DNA of 64,000 nucleotides from Streptomyces sp. NBC_01717 (GTDB taxonomy: Bacteria; Actinomycetota; Actinomycetes; Streptomycetales; Streptomycetaceae): contig NZ_CP109178.1 in NCBI RefSeq assembly GCF_036248255.1, positions 992,001 through 1,056,000 on the forward strand, written 5' to 3'. The notes beneath the pieces are model-generated. The model was not told the DNA's origin, searched no databases, and saw only the letters and a list, made by a program, of their open reading frames with translations. Shown in pieces: positions 53,985 to 64,000 of the stretch; position 1 is the stretch's first letter, and each line of letters opens with the position of its first letter. The translations under genes and the position numbers were made by a program.

Positions 53985-54114
53985 CGGAATCCCCCTTCCC
54001 CCTGTATGTACCAATTACGCCTGGAAAGCACTATTTTCGTGCGCTTTATACTATGACATGCGTGACCAATGAACCTCTGGTGTGCACCAATGGATCTTGG
54101 GCGGAGAATGCTCC

Positions 54115-57100
54115 ATGACACTGGACTCGACCCAGCCCGACACAGAGCCGGACGGACAGGTTCGTACGAGCGATCTGCGTCCCTTGCTCGCCGCGATGAA
54201 AGCCCTGTGCGACGGTGATTTCACAGCGCGCGTGGAGGACCCGGAGAAACGGGACGGGGCCGCCCTGCCGGACGGGGTGCTGGCCGAAATGGCCGGGGTG
54301 TTCCAACAGATCGTCGCGCGCAACGCACATCTGGCCTCGGAGCTCCAGCGGGTGCGCCACGAGATCATCCGACAGGGACGACTGGAGGAGCGGATTTCGG
54401 CGAGTCCCGGCACGGGGACCTGGACGACGAACGTCGAGGCCGCCAATACGGTGCTCGAAGCACTGGTGGTACCCGTCGCGAAGGCCACCCGGGTGCTCGA
54501 CGCCGTCGCGGACGGCGATCTGACCCAGCACGTCGATCTGCACGAGGGAAGCCGCCAGCTCCGCGGTGACCTGCGGCGCCTGGGCATCGGCGTGAACCGC
54601 ATGGTGGACCAGCTCTCGCTCTTCACCGGCGAGGTGACCCGGGTCGCCCGCGAGGTCGGCACCGAGGGGCGCCTCGGCGGCCGGGCGAAGGCGCAGGGAC
54701 TGTCGGGGGACTGGCTCCACGTGACCGAAGCGGTCAATACGATGGCGTCCCGGCTGACGGCGCAGGTGCGGGACATCGCGGTCGTGACGACGGCGGTGGC
54801 GCGCGGCGACCTGACGCAGCAGGTGACGGTCGAAGCCACCGGCGAGCTGCTGGAGCTGAAGCTCACGGTCAACACCATGGTCGACCAGCTGAGGGCGTTC
54901 GCCGACGAGGTCACCAGGGTCGCCCGCGAGGTCGGCACCGAGGGCCAGCTCGGCGGCCGCGCCCAGGTCAGGGGCGTATCCGGGGTCTGGAAAGACCTCA
55001 CCGACAACGTCAACTTCATGGCGTCGAACCTGACGTCCCAGGTCCGCAACATCGCCCAGGTGACCACCGCCGTAGCCAACGGCGACCTCAGTCAGAAGAT
55101 CACCGTGGACGCGCGGGGCGAGATCCTGCAGCTGAAGTCGACGATCAACACCATGGTCGACCAGCTGTCCGCCTTCGCCGACGAGGTCACCCGCGTCGCC
55201 CGCGAGGTCGGCACCGAGGGCCAGCTCGGCGGCCGCGCCCACGTCAGGGGCGTATCCGGGGTCTGGAAAGACCTCACCGACAACGTCAACTTCATGGCCG
55301 ACAACCTCACCTCGCAGGTCCGCAACATCGCCCAGGTCGCCACCGCCGTCGCGGAGGGCGACCTCGGCAAGACGATCACCGTGGAGGCCAAGGGAGAGAT
55401 CCTGGAGCTGAAGTCGACGATCAACACCATGGTCGACCAGCTGTCCGCCTTCGCCGACGAGGTCACCCGCGTCGCCCGCGAGGTCGGCACCGAAGGCAAC
55501 CTCGGCGGTCAGGCACAGGTCAGGGGCGCTTCCGGGGTCTGGAAGGACCTCACCGACAACGTCAACCGCATGGCGCTCAACCTGACCTCCCAGGTCCGCA
55601 ACATCGCCCAGGTGACCACCGCCGTCGCCAACGGCGACCTGTCGAAGAAGATCGATGTCGACGCGCGCGGCGAGATCCTGGAGCTGAAGGACACCGTCAA
55701 CACGATGGTCCAGCAGCTGAGGGCTTTCGCGGACGAGGTGACCCGGGTGGCCCGCGAGGTCGGTACCGACGGGCGACTCGGCGGCCAAGCTCAGGTCCAC
55801 GGTGTGTCGGGCGTCTGGAAGAACCTCACCGACAACGTCAACTTCATGGCCGACAACCTCACCTCCCAGGTCCGCAACATCGCCCAGGTCGCCACCGCCG
55901 TCGCGGAGGGCGACCTGTCGAAGAAGATCGACGTGGACGCGCGCGGCGAGATCCTGGAACTCAAGTCCACGATCAACACCATGGTCGACACGCTCTCCGC
56001 CTTCTCCTCCGAGGTGACTCGAGTGGCCCGCGAGGTGGGCAGCGAGGGCCAGCTGGGCGGCCAGGCTCGGGTGGAGGGTGTCTTCGGGACCTGGAAGCGG
56101 CTGACCACCAGCGTCAATGAGCTGGCGCTGAACCTGACCACCCAGGTGCGCGCGATCGCCGAGGTAGCCAGCGCCGTCACGCAGGGCGACATGTCCGGCT
56201 CCATCTCGGTGGAGGCCCAGGGCGAGGTCGCCGCCCTGAAGAACAACATCAACCTCATGGTGGCGAATCTCCGTGAGACCACCCGGGCCAAGGACTGGCT
56301 GGAGTCCAACCTGACCCGTATCGCCGCACTCATGCAGGGCCACCGCGACCTGGTCGAGGTCGCCGACCTGATCCTGCGCGAGCTGACCCCTCTGGTGAAC
56401 GCCCAGTACGGAGCGTTCTTCCTGGCAGAACCGGGCGCGGAGCCCGGCGAGGACCTCGAGCTCCTGGCCGGTTATGGCACCGGCCAGCCCGAGGTCAGCC
56501 GCCGGCGTACCCGGCTCAGCCTGGACGCCCCCAGCTGGGGTCTGGTCACCCAGGCCGCAACGGAGAAACGGCGGATTCTCATCGAGTCCGTCCCCACCGA
56601 ATACATCACCATCAGTTCGGGCCTCGGCGCCGCGCCCCCGGCCAGCGTCGTCATCCTGCCGATCCTCTTCGAGGACCGGGTGCTCGGAGTCATCGAACTG
56701 GCCTCGTTCAGCAGCTTCAGCGAGGTCCACCTGGCCTTCGTCGACCAGTTCGTAAACACCATCGGTGTCTCCATCAACACCATCATCGCCAACTCCCGTA
56801 CCGAGTCCCTCCTCTCGGAATCCCAGCGCCTCACGGCCGAACTGCGCAAGCGCTCCGACGAGTTGCAGCTCACCAACGCCGAGCTGGAGGAGAAGGCGGC
56901 ACTGCTGGCCACGTCCTCCCAGTACAAGTCGGAATTCCTGGCGAACATGTCGCACGAACTGCGCACCCCGCTCAATTCGCTCCTCGTGCTGTCGCGGCTC
57001 CTCGCCGACAACCCCGACGACCGCCTCTCCGCGCAGGAGGTGGAGTTCGCCGTCACCATCCACCGCGCGGGCTCCGACCTGCTGCAGCTGATCAATGACA

Positions 57101-58398
57101 TCCTCGACCTGTCGAAGATCGAGGCAGGCCGGATGGATGTGCATCCCAAGAAGCTGCCGCTGATCAAACTGCTCGACTACGTACGGGCGACGTTCCAGCC
57201 GCTCGCTCTGGACCGCGGCCTGTCGTTCGAGATCAAGGTCGGCGAGAACGTACCGCTCGAACTCTTCTCGGACGAGCAGCGGCTCCAGCAGATCCTCCGC
57301 AACCTCCTCTCCAACGCGATGAAGTTCACCTCTTCCGGCGGAGTGCAACTGATCGTCGAACGCTCGACGGTCTCGGACTTCGAGGAGGAGACGCTGCGCA
57401 AGGCCGACGCCGTCATCGCTCTGACCGTCAAGGACAGCGGCATCGGCATCGCGCCGGAGAAGCTCGACCAGATCTTCGAGGCCTTCCAGCAGTCCGACGG
57501 CACCACGAACCGCAAGTACGGCGGCACCGGGCTCGGCCTCTCCATCAGCCGGGACATGGCGGGACTGCTCGGCGGCCGGATCATCGCCGAGAGCGAACCG
57601 GGCGTCGGCTCCGCCTTCACCCTCTTCGTCCCCGTGCACTACGTGGGTCCGCCCCCCGGGGCCCTCGCCGCGGTGGAACCGCGCCCCGCGAGCGGCGCCA
57701 CCCGAGCCGCCGCCGGACTCACCGCTCTGACGGGCCGGCCCGGAGCCGCTGCCGAGCCCGGGCCCACGTCGCAGATCGATGTGTTCAGGCCCAAGGAGTC
57801 CGCGCCCCGCGCCGGAGGCCGGCCCGACGGCAGCGACGACGGCGTCAGCTGGCCGGAGACGACCCGGCTCAGGGACTGGCTGAGTGGTCGCCTCGCCGGG
57901 GTGCTGGCCAACCGTTGCATCCTCATCGTCGACGACGACATCCGGAACGTCTTCGCACTGACGCATGTGCTGGGCCGCGTCGGCATCAGCGTCAAGTACG
58001 CGGAGAACGGCCGCGAGGGCCTCGAGGTCCTTGATCGGACACCTGACGTATCACTGGTGCTGATGGACATCATGATGCCCGAGATGGATGGATACGAGAT
58101 GATCAGAGCGATCCGGCGCACACCTCGTTTCGCGGATCTGCCGATCATCGCGCTCACCGCGAAGGCCATGCCCGGTGACCGCGAGAAGGCCATCGAGAGC
58201 GGCGCCGACGACTACGTCCCCAAGCCGGTGGACGTCGACCGCCTGCTGTCGGTGATCTGCCGGCTCTTCGACCCGCAGTGCACTCTGCCGGAGCCGCGGC
58301 CGGATCCCTCGGACAACGTCCGCGCCACGGACCGGGACGACGGCGACGCTCTCGGAAACAGGGACGATGACGACGGAGCGACAGGACGGCCATCATGA
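54115..58398 (+). CDS. soluble hybrid histidine kinase with six HAMP repeats
   Basis: 1427 aa with no transmembrane segment. Residues ~173-724 hold six 92-residue HAMP-type repeats ([10 protein letters not shown]...DLTDNVN...GDLS.KI). A GAF domain (~736-895), the HisKA domain with phospho-His947 (MSHELRTP), HATPase (~1060-1175, [10 protein letters not shown]) and a receiver domain with Asp1318 ([10 protein letters not shown]) follow. This layout matches poly-HAMP osmo/stress kinases such as fungal group III kinases. The ATG at 54115 follows GGCGGAG. The stop overlaps the next response regulator by 4 bases. Confidence 0.92.
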   Translation: MTLDSTQPDTEPDGQVRTSDLRPLLAAMKALCDGDFTARVEDPEKRDGAALPDGVLAEMAGVFQQIVARNAHLASELQRVRHEIIRQGRLEERISASPGTGTWTTNVEAANTVLEALVVPVAKATRVLDAVADGDLTQHVDLHEGSRQLRGDLRRLGIGVNRMVDQLSLFTGEVTRVAREVGTEGRLGGRAKAQGLSGDWLHVTEAVNTMASRLTAQVRDIAVVTTAVARGDLTQQVTVEATGELLELKLTVNTMVDQLRAFADEVTRVAREVGTEGQLGGRAQVRGVSGVWKDLTDNVNFMASNLTSQVRNIAQVTTAVANGDLSQKITVDARGEILQLKSTINTMVDQLSAFADEVTRVAREVGTEGQLGGRAHVRGVSGVWKDLTDNVNFMADNLTSQVRNIAQVATAVAEGDLGKTITVEAKGEILELKSTINTMVDQLSAFADEVTRVAREVGTEGNLGGQAQVRGASGVWKDLTDNVNRMALNLTSQVRNIAQVTTAVANGDLSKKIDVDARGEILELKDTVNTMVQQLRAFADEVTRVAREVGTDGRLGGQAQVHGVSGVWKNLTDNVNFMADNLTSQVRNIAQVATAVAEGDLSKKIDVDARGEILELKSTINTMVDTLSAFSSEVTRVAREVGSEGQLGGQARVEGVFGTWKRLTTSVNELALNLTTQVRAIAEVASAVTQGDMSGSISVEAQGEVAALKNNINLMVANLRETTRAKDWLESNLTRIAALMQGHRDLVEVADLILRELTPLVNAQYGAFFLAEPGAEPGEDLELLAGYGTGQPEVSRRRTRLSLDAPSWGLVTQAATEKRRILIESVPTEYITISSGLGAAPPASVVILPILFEDRVLGVIELASFSSFSEVHLAFVDQFVNTIGVSINTIIANSRTESLLSESQRLTAELRKRSDELQLTNAELEEKAALLATSSQYKSEFLANMSHELRTPLNSLLVLSRLLADNPDDRLSAQEVEFAVTIHRAGSDLLQLINDILDLSKIEAGRMDVHPKKLPLIKLLDYVRATFQPLALDRGLSFEIKVGENVPLELFSDEQRLQQILRNLLSNAMKFTSSGGVQLIVERSTVSDFEEETLRKADAVIALTVKDSGIGIAPEKLDQIFEAFQQSDGTTNRKYGGTGLGLSISRDMAGLLGGRIIAESEPGVGSAFTLFVPVHYVGPPPGALAAVEPRPASGATRAAAGLTALTGRPGAAAEPGPTSQIDVFRPKESAPRAGGRPDGSDDGVSWPETTRLRDWLSGRLAGVLANRCILIVDDDIRNVFALTHVLGRVGISVKYAENGREGLEVLDRTPDVSLVLMDIMMPEMDGYEMIRAIRRTPRFADLPIIALTAKAMPGDREKAIESGADDYVPKPVDVDRLLSVICRLFDPQCTLPEPRPDPSDNVRATDRDDGDALGNRDDDDGATGRPS
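54631..56286. repeat. six exact 276-base HAMP-coding repeats
   Basis: The segment coding [10 protein letters not shown] recurs at 54631, 54907, 55183, 55459, 55735 and 56011, spaced exactly 276 bases (92 codons). Copies 2 and 3 differ at very few bases over more than 120, indicating recent duplication or gene conversion. Confidence 0.9.
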
Positions 58399-59123
58399 CG
58401 GCGCCACAAGCAGCAGCATCGGAGACCGCCAGCATCCTCATCGTCGACGACATGGAGGAGAACCTGGTCGCCCTCGAAGCCGTACTCGGCTCGCTGGGCC
58501 ATGTGGTCCGCGCGCGCTCGGGTGAGGAAGCCCTCAAGGCGATGCTGCGCCAGGAATTCGCGGTCGTGCTCATCGACGTGCTGATGCCGGGCATGAACGG
58601 CTTCGAGACCGCCGCCAACATCAAGGGCCTCGACCAGACGAAGGACGTCCCGATCATCCTGCTGACCGGAGCCGCAGTCGATCCGAACTACGCCTATCGC
58701 GGCTACACGGTGGGCGCCGCCGATTTCCTGATCAAGCCGTTCGACCCCTGGCTGCTGCGGACCAAGGTCAACGTCTTCCTCGATCTTTTCCGCAAGAACC
58801 GCCAGCTCGTGGACCAATCCGACCAGTTGAAGCGCCTCCTGACGGCGGACGGCGGCCACCCCGGGGTTGCGCCGGCCGCCCCCGCCCCGGCTGACGCAAC
58901 CACCGAGCCTTCGTACGTTACGGGCCGCCAGGACCCTACGGACGCCGCGGAAGGCTCTGCACCCCCGGAAGAGCCCGACCGACTCTCCGAGGTCGTCGGC
59001 CAACTCGCCCAGGCGGAACTCCTGCTACGAGATGCCAACGGTCCGGGCGGGGCGGACCTCGCCGACCGCATCGTCGAACTGGAACAGGCGGTGGGACGGC
59101 TGATGGCGGAACGCGAGACGTAG
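58395..59123 (+). CDS. response regulator with single receiver domain and coiled tail
   Basis: 242 aa. Residues ~12-135 form a receiver domain (ILIVDDMEENLVALEAVLG) with phospho-Asp61 in LIDVLMPGMNG and the conserved KP near residue 115. The remaining ~100 residues are Ala/Pro-rich with a coiled-coil-like end (LADRIVELEQAVGRLMAE) and no DNA-binding domain. It probably acts by protein contact. ATG overlaps the stop of the poly-HAMP kinase by 4 bases, so the two are a dedicated pair. Confidence 0.9.
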   Translation: MTAPQAAASETASILIVDDMEENLVALEAVLGSLGHVVRARSGEEALKAMLRQEFAVVLIDVLMPGMNGFETAANIKGLDQTKDVPIILLTGAAVDPNYAYRGYTVGAADFLIKPFDPWLLRTKVNVFLDLFRKNRQLVDQSDQLKRLLTADGGHPGVAPAAPAPADATTEPSYVTGRQDPTDAAEGSAPPEEPDRLSEVVGQLAQAELLLRDANGPGGADLADRIVELEQAVGRLMAERET

Positions 59124-59132
59124 GAAGGCACT

Positions 59133-59149
59133 CGGATCGTCACGATCCG
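59133..59149. terminator. short hairpin after the response regulator
   Basis: CGGATCG and CGATCCG form a 7-base stem with a 3-base loop, ten bases past the stop. Between convergent genes; weak as a terminator. Confidence 0.35.
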
Positions 59150-59192
59150 CCGGTCACGCCACCGACCCCGAGGGCGCCCACTCCTGGGTCCG

Positions 59193-60473
59193 CTACAAGC
59201 CGGGACGGTCCGGCCCTCGTCCCCTTCGGATGCCGGTCGCCGACCGTGCACGGGTGGGCTTCGCCTGTGTGGATCTCCGCGCCCGCTGCAGAGCCTGATG
59301 GACCGACCAGACCACGGAGACGAGGGGCACCGTCACGATCGCTCCCAGCACCCCCGCCGCGATCGCGCCGGCGATCACGGAGAGCGCGATCACGACCGGA
59401 TGCAGTCGGACGGCCCAGCTCATCACGATCGGGTGCAGCAGATGCCCCTCGATCTGCCCGATGACGACGATCAGCGCGATGACGACGGCCGCTACGATCG
59501 GGCCCTTCGACGCCAGAGCCACAACGGCAGCAATTCCAAGGGCGATCGGTGAGCCGATCAGGGGTACGAAGGCCGCGAAGAACTCCAGCAGCGCCAACGG
59601 AAGCGCCAGCGGCACTCCCAGTACGAACAGGGCGAGTCCGACGAGTACGGCGTTGGTGGCAGCCACCACGATGATGCCGTGGGTGTACCCCGTGAACGTC
59701 CGCCACGCTGCTCGGCCCGCGATCTCCACCCGCTCCCGCGCCGTCGCCGGCAGCTGTTCGCACAACCAGCCCCATTGCCGGTCGCCCGAGTAGATGAAGA
59801 AGACCGAGCAGAACAGCGCGAGAACGAACACGGTCATCACTTCCACCACTCGGCCCACGCCACTGAGCGCCGAGCTGATCAGGGTGGACCGATGGCTGGA
59901 CAGATATTGTCCGATCCGGGCCTGCAAGTCTTTCAGTGCACCGGGGTTCAGACGGAACGGTGGCTCCGCCAGCCAGCGCTCGATCCTGGCGAGGCCTTCG
60001 CTGAACTGCCGCTCCAGCCCGGCCCTTTCTCCGGCGACCGCCTCACCGACAAGGGACAGCACGCCCAGGACCAGGACGAGACTGCCGAGGAGCGCCACTG
60101 CCACCGCGAGCGGCCGCGGCAGCACACGAGCCAGGAAGTCCGTCGGCGGGCGCAGCACCGCCGTGACTACCAGGCCGAGAAAGACGGCTACCGCGACCTC
60201 GTGGAACCGTCCCAGCGCTGAAAAACCGGCGTAGACGACAACTCCCACGACGAGGATCCGCCAGGCGTAGGCAGCGGCCGTCCGCAGCGCAGGCGACACA
60301 CGCGGCCCCTGCGTCGGGTCGGTCGGCGCATGCTGCGAGCCCGGGCCCCGGGAAGCACGGCCGGTGATGCCGCGTAGTGCCTGGCGCGACGCCGCACGAG
60401 CTCGGTGCCTCCGTCTTTCAGGCCGGAAGCCGGGGTCCGGGTCGTCGGGCTGCAGATGCGATCGCCTGGGCAT
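59193..60473 (-). CDS. AI-2E family transporter
   Basis: 426 aa, about eight helices. ILVVGVVVYAGFSALGRFHE starts the first, VFVLALFCSVFFIYSGDRQW lies mid-protein, and LPLALLEFFAAFVPLIGSPI with LLHPIVMSWAVRLHPVVIAL are the signature end helices of the AI-2E/TqsA/PerM family, which exports small molecules or ions. The N-terminal ~60 residues are Arg/Pro-rich and cytoplasmic; a GTG near residue 59 could be the true start. Substrate unknown. Confidence 0.85.
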   Translation of the reverse strand: MPRRSHLQPDDPDPGFRPERRRHRARAASRQALRGITGRASRGPGSQHAPTDPTQGPRVSPALRTAAAYAWRILVVGVVVYAGFSALGRFHEVAVAVFLGLVVTAVLRPPTDFLARVLPRPLAVAVALLGSLVLVLGVLSLVGEAVAGERAGLERQFSEGLARIERWLAEPPFRLNPGALKDLQARIGQYLSSHRSTLISSALSGVGRVVEVMTVFVLALFCSVFFIYSGDRQWGWLCEQLPATARERVEIAGRAAWRTFTGYTHGIIVVAATNAVLVGLALFVLGVPLALPLALLEFFAAFVPLIGSPIALGIAAVVALASKGPIVAAVVIALIVVIGQIEGHLLHPIVMSWAVRLHPVVIALSVIAGAIAAGVLGAIVTVPLVSVVWSVHQALQRARRSTQAKPTRARSATGIRRGRGPDRPGL

Positions 60474-60571
60474 TCCTTGCTGGTACCAGTCGGCGACGCG
60501 TCATCCCAGCTCCTGCGGCTGCATACACGCGAAGTCACCCAGCAGGCGCAGTCACGGGTCGCGCCGACAGC

Positions 60572-60913
60572 TCAGTTGTCCAACGCCGCCCGCGCCAGGT
60601 CACGGAGCTCGTCATCCGGGATGGAAGCCGCGTCGTCGGGCCGTAGCCGGATGGTCGCCCTGCCTGAGATGAGCGCGGGGTGGCGGGTGGCGAAACCGGC
60701 GTCGCGGCCTTGCTGCCAGCCGTAGAGGGAAACTCCGTGGTTCCATGCGCCGACATGGAGCCGACGGCTGCCGACCTTGTAGGTGGGGATCCTGTAGGAG
60801 ATGACCACGGCCGCCCCGGGGTGGGCCTCCAGGATCAGCCGGTGCAGTCGGTCGAACAGCGGACGGTGCTCGGCGGGAATGCCGTCGATGTAGTCGCGCA
60901 CTTCCTTGTCCAC
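60572..60913 (-). CDS. DUF1801 (YdhG-like) protein
   Basis: 113 aa. DKEVRDYIDGIPAEHRPLFD and LEAHPGAAVVISYRIPTYKV, then RLHVGAWNHGVSLYGW, define the DUF1801 fold, small proteins found in stress-related clusters. I chose the GTG at 60913, although the only strong site (GGGAGG) lies 13 bases before it; an in-frame ATG at 60943 is the alternative. Upstream of the GH15 gene's end by about 50 bases on the same strand. Confidence 0.75.
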   Translation of the reverse strand: MDKEVRDYIDGIPAEHRPLFDRLHRLILEAHPGAAVVISYRIPTYKVGSRRLHVGAWNHGVSLYGWQQGRDAGFATRHPALISGRATIRLRPDDAASIPDDELRDLARAALDN

Positions 60914-60962
60914 CGCTTCATTATGGCCTCCCTGTTCGCGCATGGGACGGCGAGCCGGTTGA

Positions 60963-62792
60963 TCAGGGCTGAGCGCCTGCCTTCGCCCGGGCGAGGTTGA
61001 CGCCACTGGCGATGATCCCGATGTGGCTGAACGCCTGAGGAAAGTTGCCCATGAACTCCCCCGTGGACGGGTCGATCTGTTCCGACAGCAGCCCCAGCGG
61101 GCTCGCCCGGGCACACAGCGAGGCATACAGTTCGTCGGCCTCTTCGATCCGGCCTTGGCCGATCAGGTTGTCGACCAGCCAGAAACTGCACAGCACGAAG
61201 GCACCCTCGTCGCCGGCCAGACCATCGGGTGACTCCTTGTGCAGGTAGCGATAGAGCAACCCGTTGCCGGCCGACAGACGCTCGGCGATGGCCCTGGTGG
61301 TCGCCACCATGCGCGGGTGATCAGCCGGCACAACCTGGCGCAGGGGAAGGGCGAGCAGGCTCGCGTCCACGATGCCGCCGCCGTCCAGGTGTGTGCTCAG
61401 GGTCTGTGCGTCCTCGTCCCAGGACTGCTCCAGGATGAGCCGGCGCAGCCGGTCGGCCGAGGCTCGCCACTCGGCGATCCGCCCGGGCAGGTGAAGCCGC
61501 TCACCGATGGCCGCGGCCCGGTCCAGGGCCACCTGGCACATCCCGGCCGAGTACGTGAACACCCGGCCCTCGCTGCGCACCTCCCAGATTCCCTGATCCG
61601 GCTGCCGCCAGGCCTGCCCCGCCGCTTCGGCCAGATCGGCCAGGCTGGTCCACAGCGCGGGCTGGACCTCACCGCCGGAAAGCAGCCACTGGTCGGCGCA
61701 GTCGAGGATCTCGCCGTAGACGTCGTGCTGGCGCTGGTCGGCCGCGCCGTTGCCCCACCGCACCGGGGCAGAGCGCCGATAGCCTTCCAACTCGCTGTCC
61801 TCGACCTCGTCCGGCACCGGACTGCCATCGAGGCCGTACATGATCCGGGGCCGACGGCTGTATTCGAAGGCGTCAAGAACCCAGCCGAGGAAGGCGTCGG
61901 CCTCGCCACGGAAGCCGATGCGGCGCAGGGCGAACACGGCGAAGGCCGCATCGCGGATCCAGGCGTAGCGGTAGTCCCAGTTGCGGATCCCGCCGATCGG
62001 CGCAGGCAGGGCGGATGTGGGTGCCGCGACCAGCGAGCCGTTGGCCCAGTCGTCGCACATTTTCAGCGTGATCGCGGCGCGCCTGACCAAGGACTCCTCA
62101 GGGCCGCCGTAGTCCATGTGCTTCATCCAGCGGCGCCATGCGTCGGCGGTCTCCTGCAGCATCGCGTCGGCGTCGAACCGGTGGTGGCGATGGAAGCGGC
62201 CCCAGGACAACACGAGATCGAGGCGATCACCTTGCTGCAGGTCATGTGTGCTGTGCAGGCCGTCCAGGGGACGGCTGGACCGCAGGTGGAGTCGCAGGTC
62301 CGGTCGCCGGGACGATCGCACTTCCAGCCCGCTGAACAACGCCCGCGCCTGCCCACCGCCGCGGGGCTCAAGGTCCACCCGTAGGCGCACATTGCCGGCC
62401 AGCACCACCGCCGAACGCACAAGTTCGGCGCGATCAGCCGGTGCGTCATCGGTGAGATCAGCGCCCGAGCGCAGGGCCAGCGCATCGGTGACGCGAACCA
62501 AGCCGGTGGGAGTGCGCAATTCGGTTGTCAGTACACCGGTGTCAGGTTCATAGCGCTGTCGCGCCTCCACCAGGTCTTCCGGTGCCAGGGTGAAATGCCC
62601 GCCTCGTGCTTGATCCAGCAAGCCGCAGAACAGGGGTTCGGCATCGAATCGGGGAAGGCACATCCACGAGACGGAGCCGTCCAGGCCCACCAGCGCGGCT
62701 GTCGCGCCGTCCCCGATGAGGCCGAGGTTCTCCAGCGGCAGGTAACCCTCCCGCCTGCGGACCGGCCGGAACGGTGGATCCGGATCGTGCAT
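60963..62792 (-). CDS. GH15 family glycoside hydrolase (glucoamylase/trehalase-like)
   Basis: 609 aa, cytoplasmic. N-terminal beta-domain starting GYLPLENLGLIGDGATAALV, then the (alpha/alpha)6 barrel with IGGIRNWDYRYAWIRDAAFA near residue 265 and a C-terminal LLSEQIDPSTGEFMGNFPQA, which carries the second catalytic-region motif of the family. Actinobacterial members often hydrolyse trehalose or maltooligosaccharides and are linked to osmotic or spore metabolism. The ATG at 62792 follows GAGGCGG. Confidence 0.9.
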   Translation of the reverse strand: MHDPDPPFRPVRRREGYLPLENLGLIGDGATAALVGLDGSVSWMCLPRFDAEPLFCGLLDQARGGHFTLAPEDLVEARQRYEPDTGVLTTELRTPTGLVRVTDALALRSGADLTDDAPADRAELVRSAVVLAGNVRLRVDLEPRGGGQARALFSGLEVRSSRRPDLRLHLRSSRPLDGLHSTHDLQQGDRLDLVLSWGRFHRHHRFDADAMLQETADAWRRWMKHMDYGGPEESLVRRAAITLKMCDDWANGSLVAAPTSALPAPIGGIRNWDYRYAWIRDAAFAVFALRRIGFRGEADAFLGWVLDAFEYSRRPRIMYGLDGSPVPDEVEDSELEGYRRSAPVRWGNGAADQRQHDVYGEILDCADQWLLSGGEVQPALWTSLADLAEAAGQAWRQPDQGIWEVRSEGRVFTYSAGMCQVALDRAAAIGERLHLPGRIAEWRASADRLRRLILEQSWDEDAQTLSTHLDGGGIVDASLLALPLRQVVPADHPRMVATTRAIAERLSAGNGLLYRYLHKESPDGLAGDEGAFVLCSFWLVDNLIGQGRIEEADELYASLCARASPLGLLSEQIDPSTGEFMGNFPQAFSHIGIIASGVNLARAKAGAQP

Positions 62793-63193
62793 GCCGCCTC
62801 GCTTCCGCAGCGCCCAGAATTCCGGGCGATCTCATGTGCGCGCCTGGAAGGTGTTCATCACTTTCCCGGCGTTCGGTGATCTCGACCGCGGTGTGGAACG
62901 TCACGTCCGCGCAGAGCGCCTCGGTGGCGGCGTGGTCCTCCTGGCCCCGTGTCAACTCAGGGATCAGCTCGGCAAGGGCAATGTCGTCGCTGGTGAATAT
63001 CCACGATCGCGTCCGCGCCGCGTCGTATCGCGCTCCCACGCTCCCAGGGAGCGAGTCGGAACGCGACCCGGCCGCTCCGGCAGTGATGCTGTCCGGTGAA
63101 AACCGATCCGCGTGCAGCGGTGGGAGCCTGCGCACGGGACCCGGTGCGGGCGGTCGGCAGCACGGCTGCCGCTCGGCAGGCGGGCCCCCGGGC
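62793..63193. other. 401-base intergenic stretch
   Basis: Between the GH15 start and the end of the last phosphatase. A minus-strand frame contains protein-like pieces (DDIALAELIPELTRGQEDHA) but no start or known domain. Possibly a relic; no operator or hairpin stands out. Confidence 0.3.
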
Positions 63194-64000
63194 CTACAGG
63201 CGGAGAACGACCAGAGCGATGTCGTCGCGGGCGCCGGCGCTGACGCCGAGGCGGGCGAGTACGGCGTCAGCAAGGCGTTGGGGGCTGAGGCGGGTGAAGC
63301 GGGCGAGTGCGTCGGTGAGGCGGTGCAGACCGGCGTCGATGTCCTCGCCGCGGCGTTCGATGAGGCCGTCGGTGTAGAGCACGAGGGTGTCGCCGGGGGT
63401 GTAGGACAGCTCTGCCTGGGGGCGGGGGACGTGTTCGGGGCGGGCGCCCAGCGGTGGGTCGGTGGCCTGGTCGAGCAGGTCGAAGGTGCCGTCGTGGTGG
63501 ACCAGGACAGGCGGGAGGTGGCCGGCGCTGCTGTAGGTGAGGCGGTGGCTGTGAGGGGCGATGACGACTTGGACCGCGGTGGTGGTCAGCGCACCTTCGA
63601 CCGAGCGCGCGTACAGCCCCAGAACCTCCAGCGCCTTGGCGGGCTCCTGGCGGGATCGGACGGCGGCGGACAGCGCGCTGCGAAGCATTCCCATGACGGC
63701 AGCAGCCTCCAGGCCGTGGCCGACAACGTCACCGACGGCCAGGGCGCAGCCGTCGTCGGGCAGGTCGACCAGGTCGTACCAGTCGCCGCACACGTTCAGA
63801 GATCCGGCGGCCGGCAGGTAGCGCACCGCGACATTGCGATGCCGGGCCAGGTCGGGCGAGTAGAGCATGGCTTCCTGCAACCTGATGGCGACCTGGCGTT
63901 CACGGGCGTGGGCTTGGCGCAGTTCCTCGTTCAGCCCCTGGAGCTCACGCGCCCGTGCGTACAGTTCGGATTCCATCGCCTCCCATTTGCCGAGCTCCCC
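63194..64000 (-). CDS. SpoIIE/PP2C phosphatase, C-terminal part (runs off the right edge)
   Basis: At least 268 residues. A coiled-coil-like segment (ELYARARELQGLNEELRQAH) leads into a complete SpoIIE phosphatase domain with GDWYDLVDL, AVGDVVGHGLEAAAVMG, YTDGLIERR and ARDDIALVVL, so both metal sites are intact. The frame is open to the window edge; an ATG at 63976 preceded by GGGAGG is possible, but the coiled region suggests a longer protein with an upstream sensor domain. Likely acts on anti-anti-sigma factors, like the two other phosphatases nearby. Confidence 0.85.
   Translation of the reverse strand, partial: GELGKWEAMESELYARARELQGLNEELRQAHARERQVAIRLQEAMLYSPDLARHRNVAVRYLPAAGSLNVCGDWYDLVDLPDDGCALAVGDVVGHGLEAAAVMGMLRSALSAAVRSRQEPAKALEVLGLYARSVEGALTTTAVQVVIAPHSHRLTYSSAGHLPPVLVHHDGTFDLLDQATDPPLGARPEHVPRPQAELSYTPGDTLVLYTDGLIERRGEDIDAGLHRLTDALARFTRLSPQRLADAVLARLGVSAGARDDIALVVLRL

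Noticed and set aside
54046..57966. 1306-codon minus-strand open frame
   Set aside because: Shadow of the poly-HAMP kinase; its repeats only mirror the HAMP repeats on the other strand.

Overview
This is a high-GC actinobacterial chromosome segment, almost certainly from a Streptomyces. The evidence is the very strong G/C bias at third codon positions, frequent GTG and TTG starts behind GGAGG-type ribosome binding sites, many 4-base ATGA/GTGA stop-start overlaps, and the families present: SpoIIE phosphatases, LacI regulators, a P450 redox chain, F420-type oxidoreductases and Tat-secreted hydrolases. I see no rRNA, tRNA, CRISPR array or intact insertion sequence.

Region by region. 0-3 kb: a cytochrome P450 (cut by the left edge), its ferredoxin reductase and 3Fe-4S ferredoxin, and a VOC protein. 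3-6.2 kb: relic sequence with two LacI-type palindromes, a thioredoxin-reductase-like flavoprotein, an XRE-cupin regulator, and an Ogt-like gene that has lost its active-site motif. 6.2-12.2 kb: an autoregulated ribose operon, rbsR-rbsA-(rbsC::rbsB fusion)-rbsK-rbsD. 12.3-17.9 kb: a DUF779 protein, a small membrane protein, a secreted GDPD-like hydrolase, and a quinone oxidoreductase/acyl-CoA dehydrogenase operon. 18-25.1 kb: a secreted GH84 N-acetylglucosaminidase behind a DasR-like site, two F420/PPOX-type oxidoreductases, a CstR-rhodanese sulfur-stress pair with a clean operator and a decayed exporter, and a proline-iminopeptidase-like hydrolase. 25.2-38.2 kb: an osmoprotectant ABC transporter whose ATPase lies about 9.5 kb from its permeases and binding protein. 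Between them sits a LacI-controlled operon of FAD oxidoreductase, hydantoinase/oxoprolinase, HExxH protein, transporter and Tat-secreted beta-propeller, divergent from a CE7 esterase, with a MITE-like element at the right end. 38.4-45.4 kb: an SRPBCC protein, gene relics, a 1277-residue secreted subtilase, a variant inositol-phosphatase-fold protein and a repeat-containing membrane protein. 45.8-64 kb: a signalling-rich region.

The signalling region holds three SpoIIE/PP2C phosphatases: one fused to an amino-acid permease and an anti-sigma-type ATPase domain, one with an N-terminal HATPase domain, and one cut by the right edge. It also holds a soluble hybrid histidine kinase with six 92-residue HAMP repeats plus a translationally coupled response regulator, a GlxA-type regulator divergent from a DJ-1/DUF3224/DUF2269/DUF3817 operon, an AI-2E-type exporter, a DUF1801 protein and a GH15 enzyme.

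The two most original items are the permease-phosphatase-kinase fusion (45836-48493), which looks like a one-polypeptide nutrient-to-anti-sigma switch, and the LacI-controlled oxidoreductase/oxoprolinase operon (26569-35667), a coherent catabolic unit whose substrate I cannot name.
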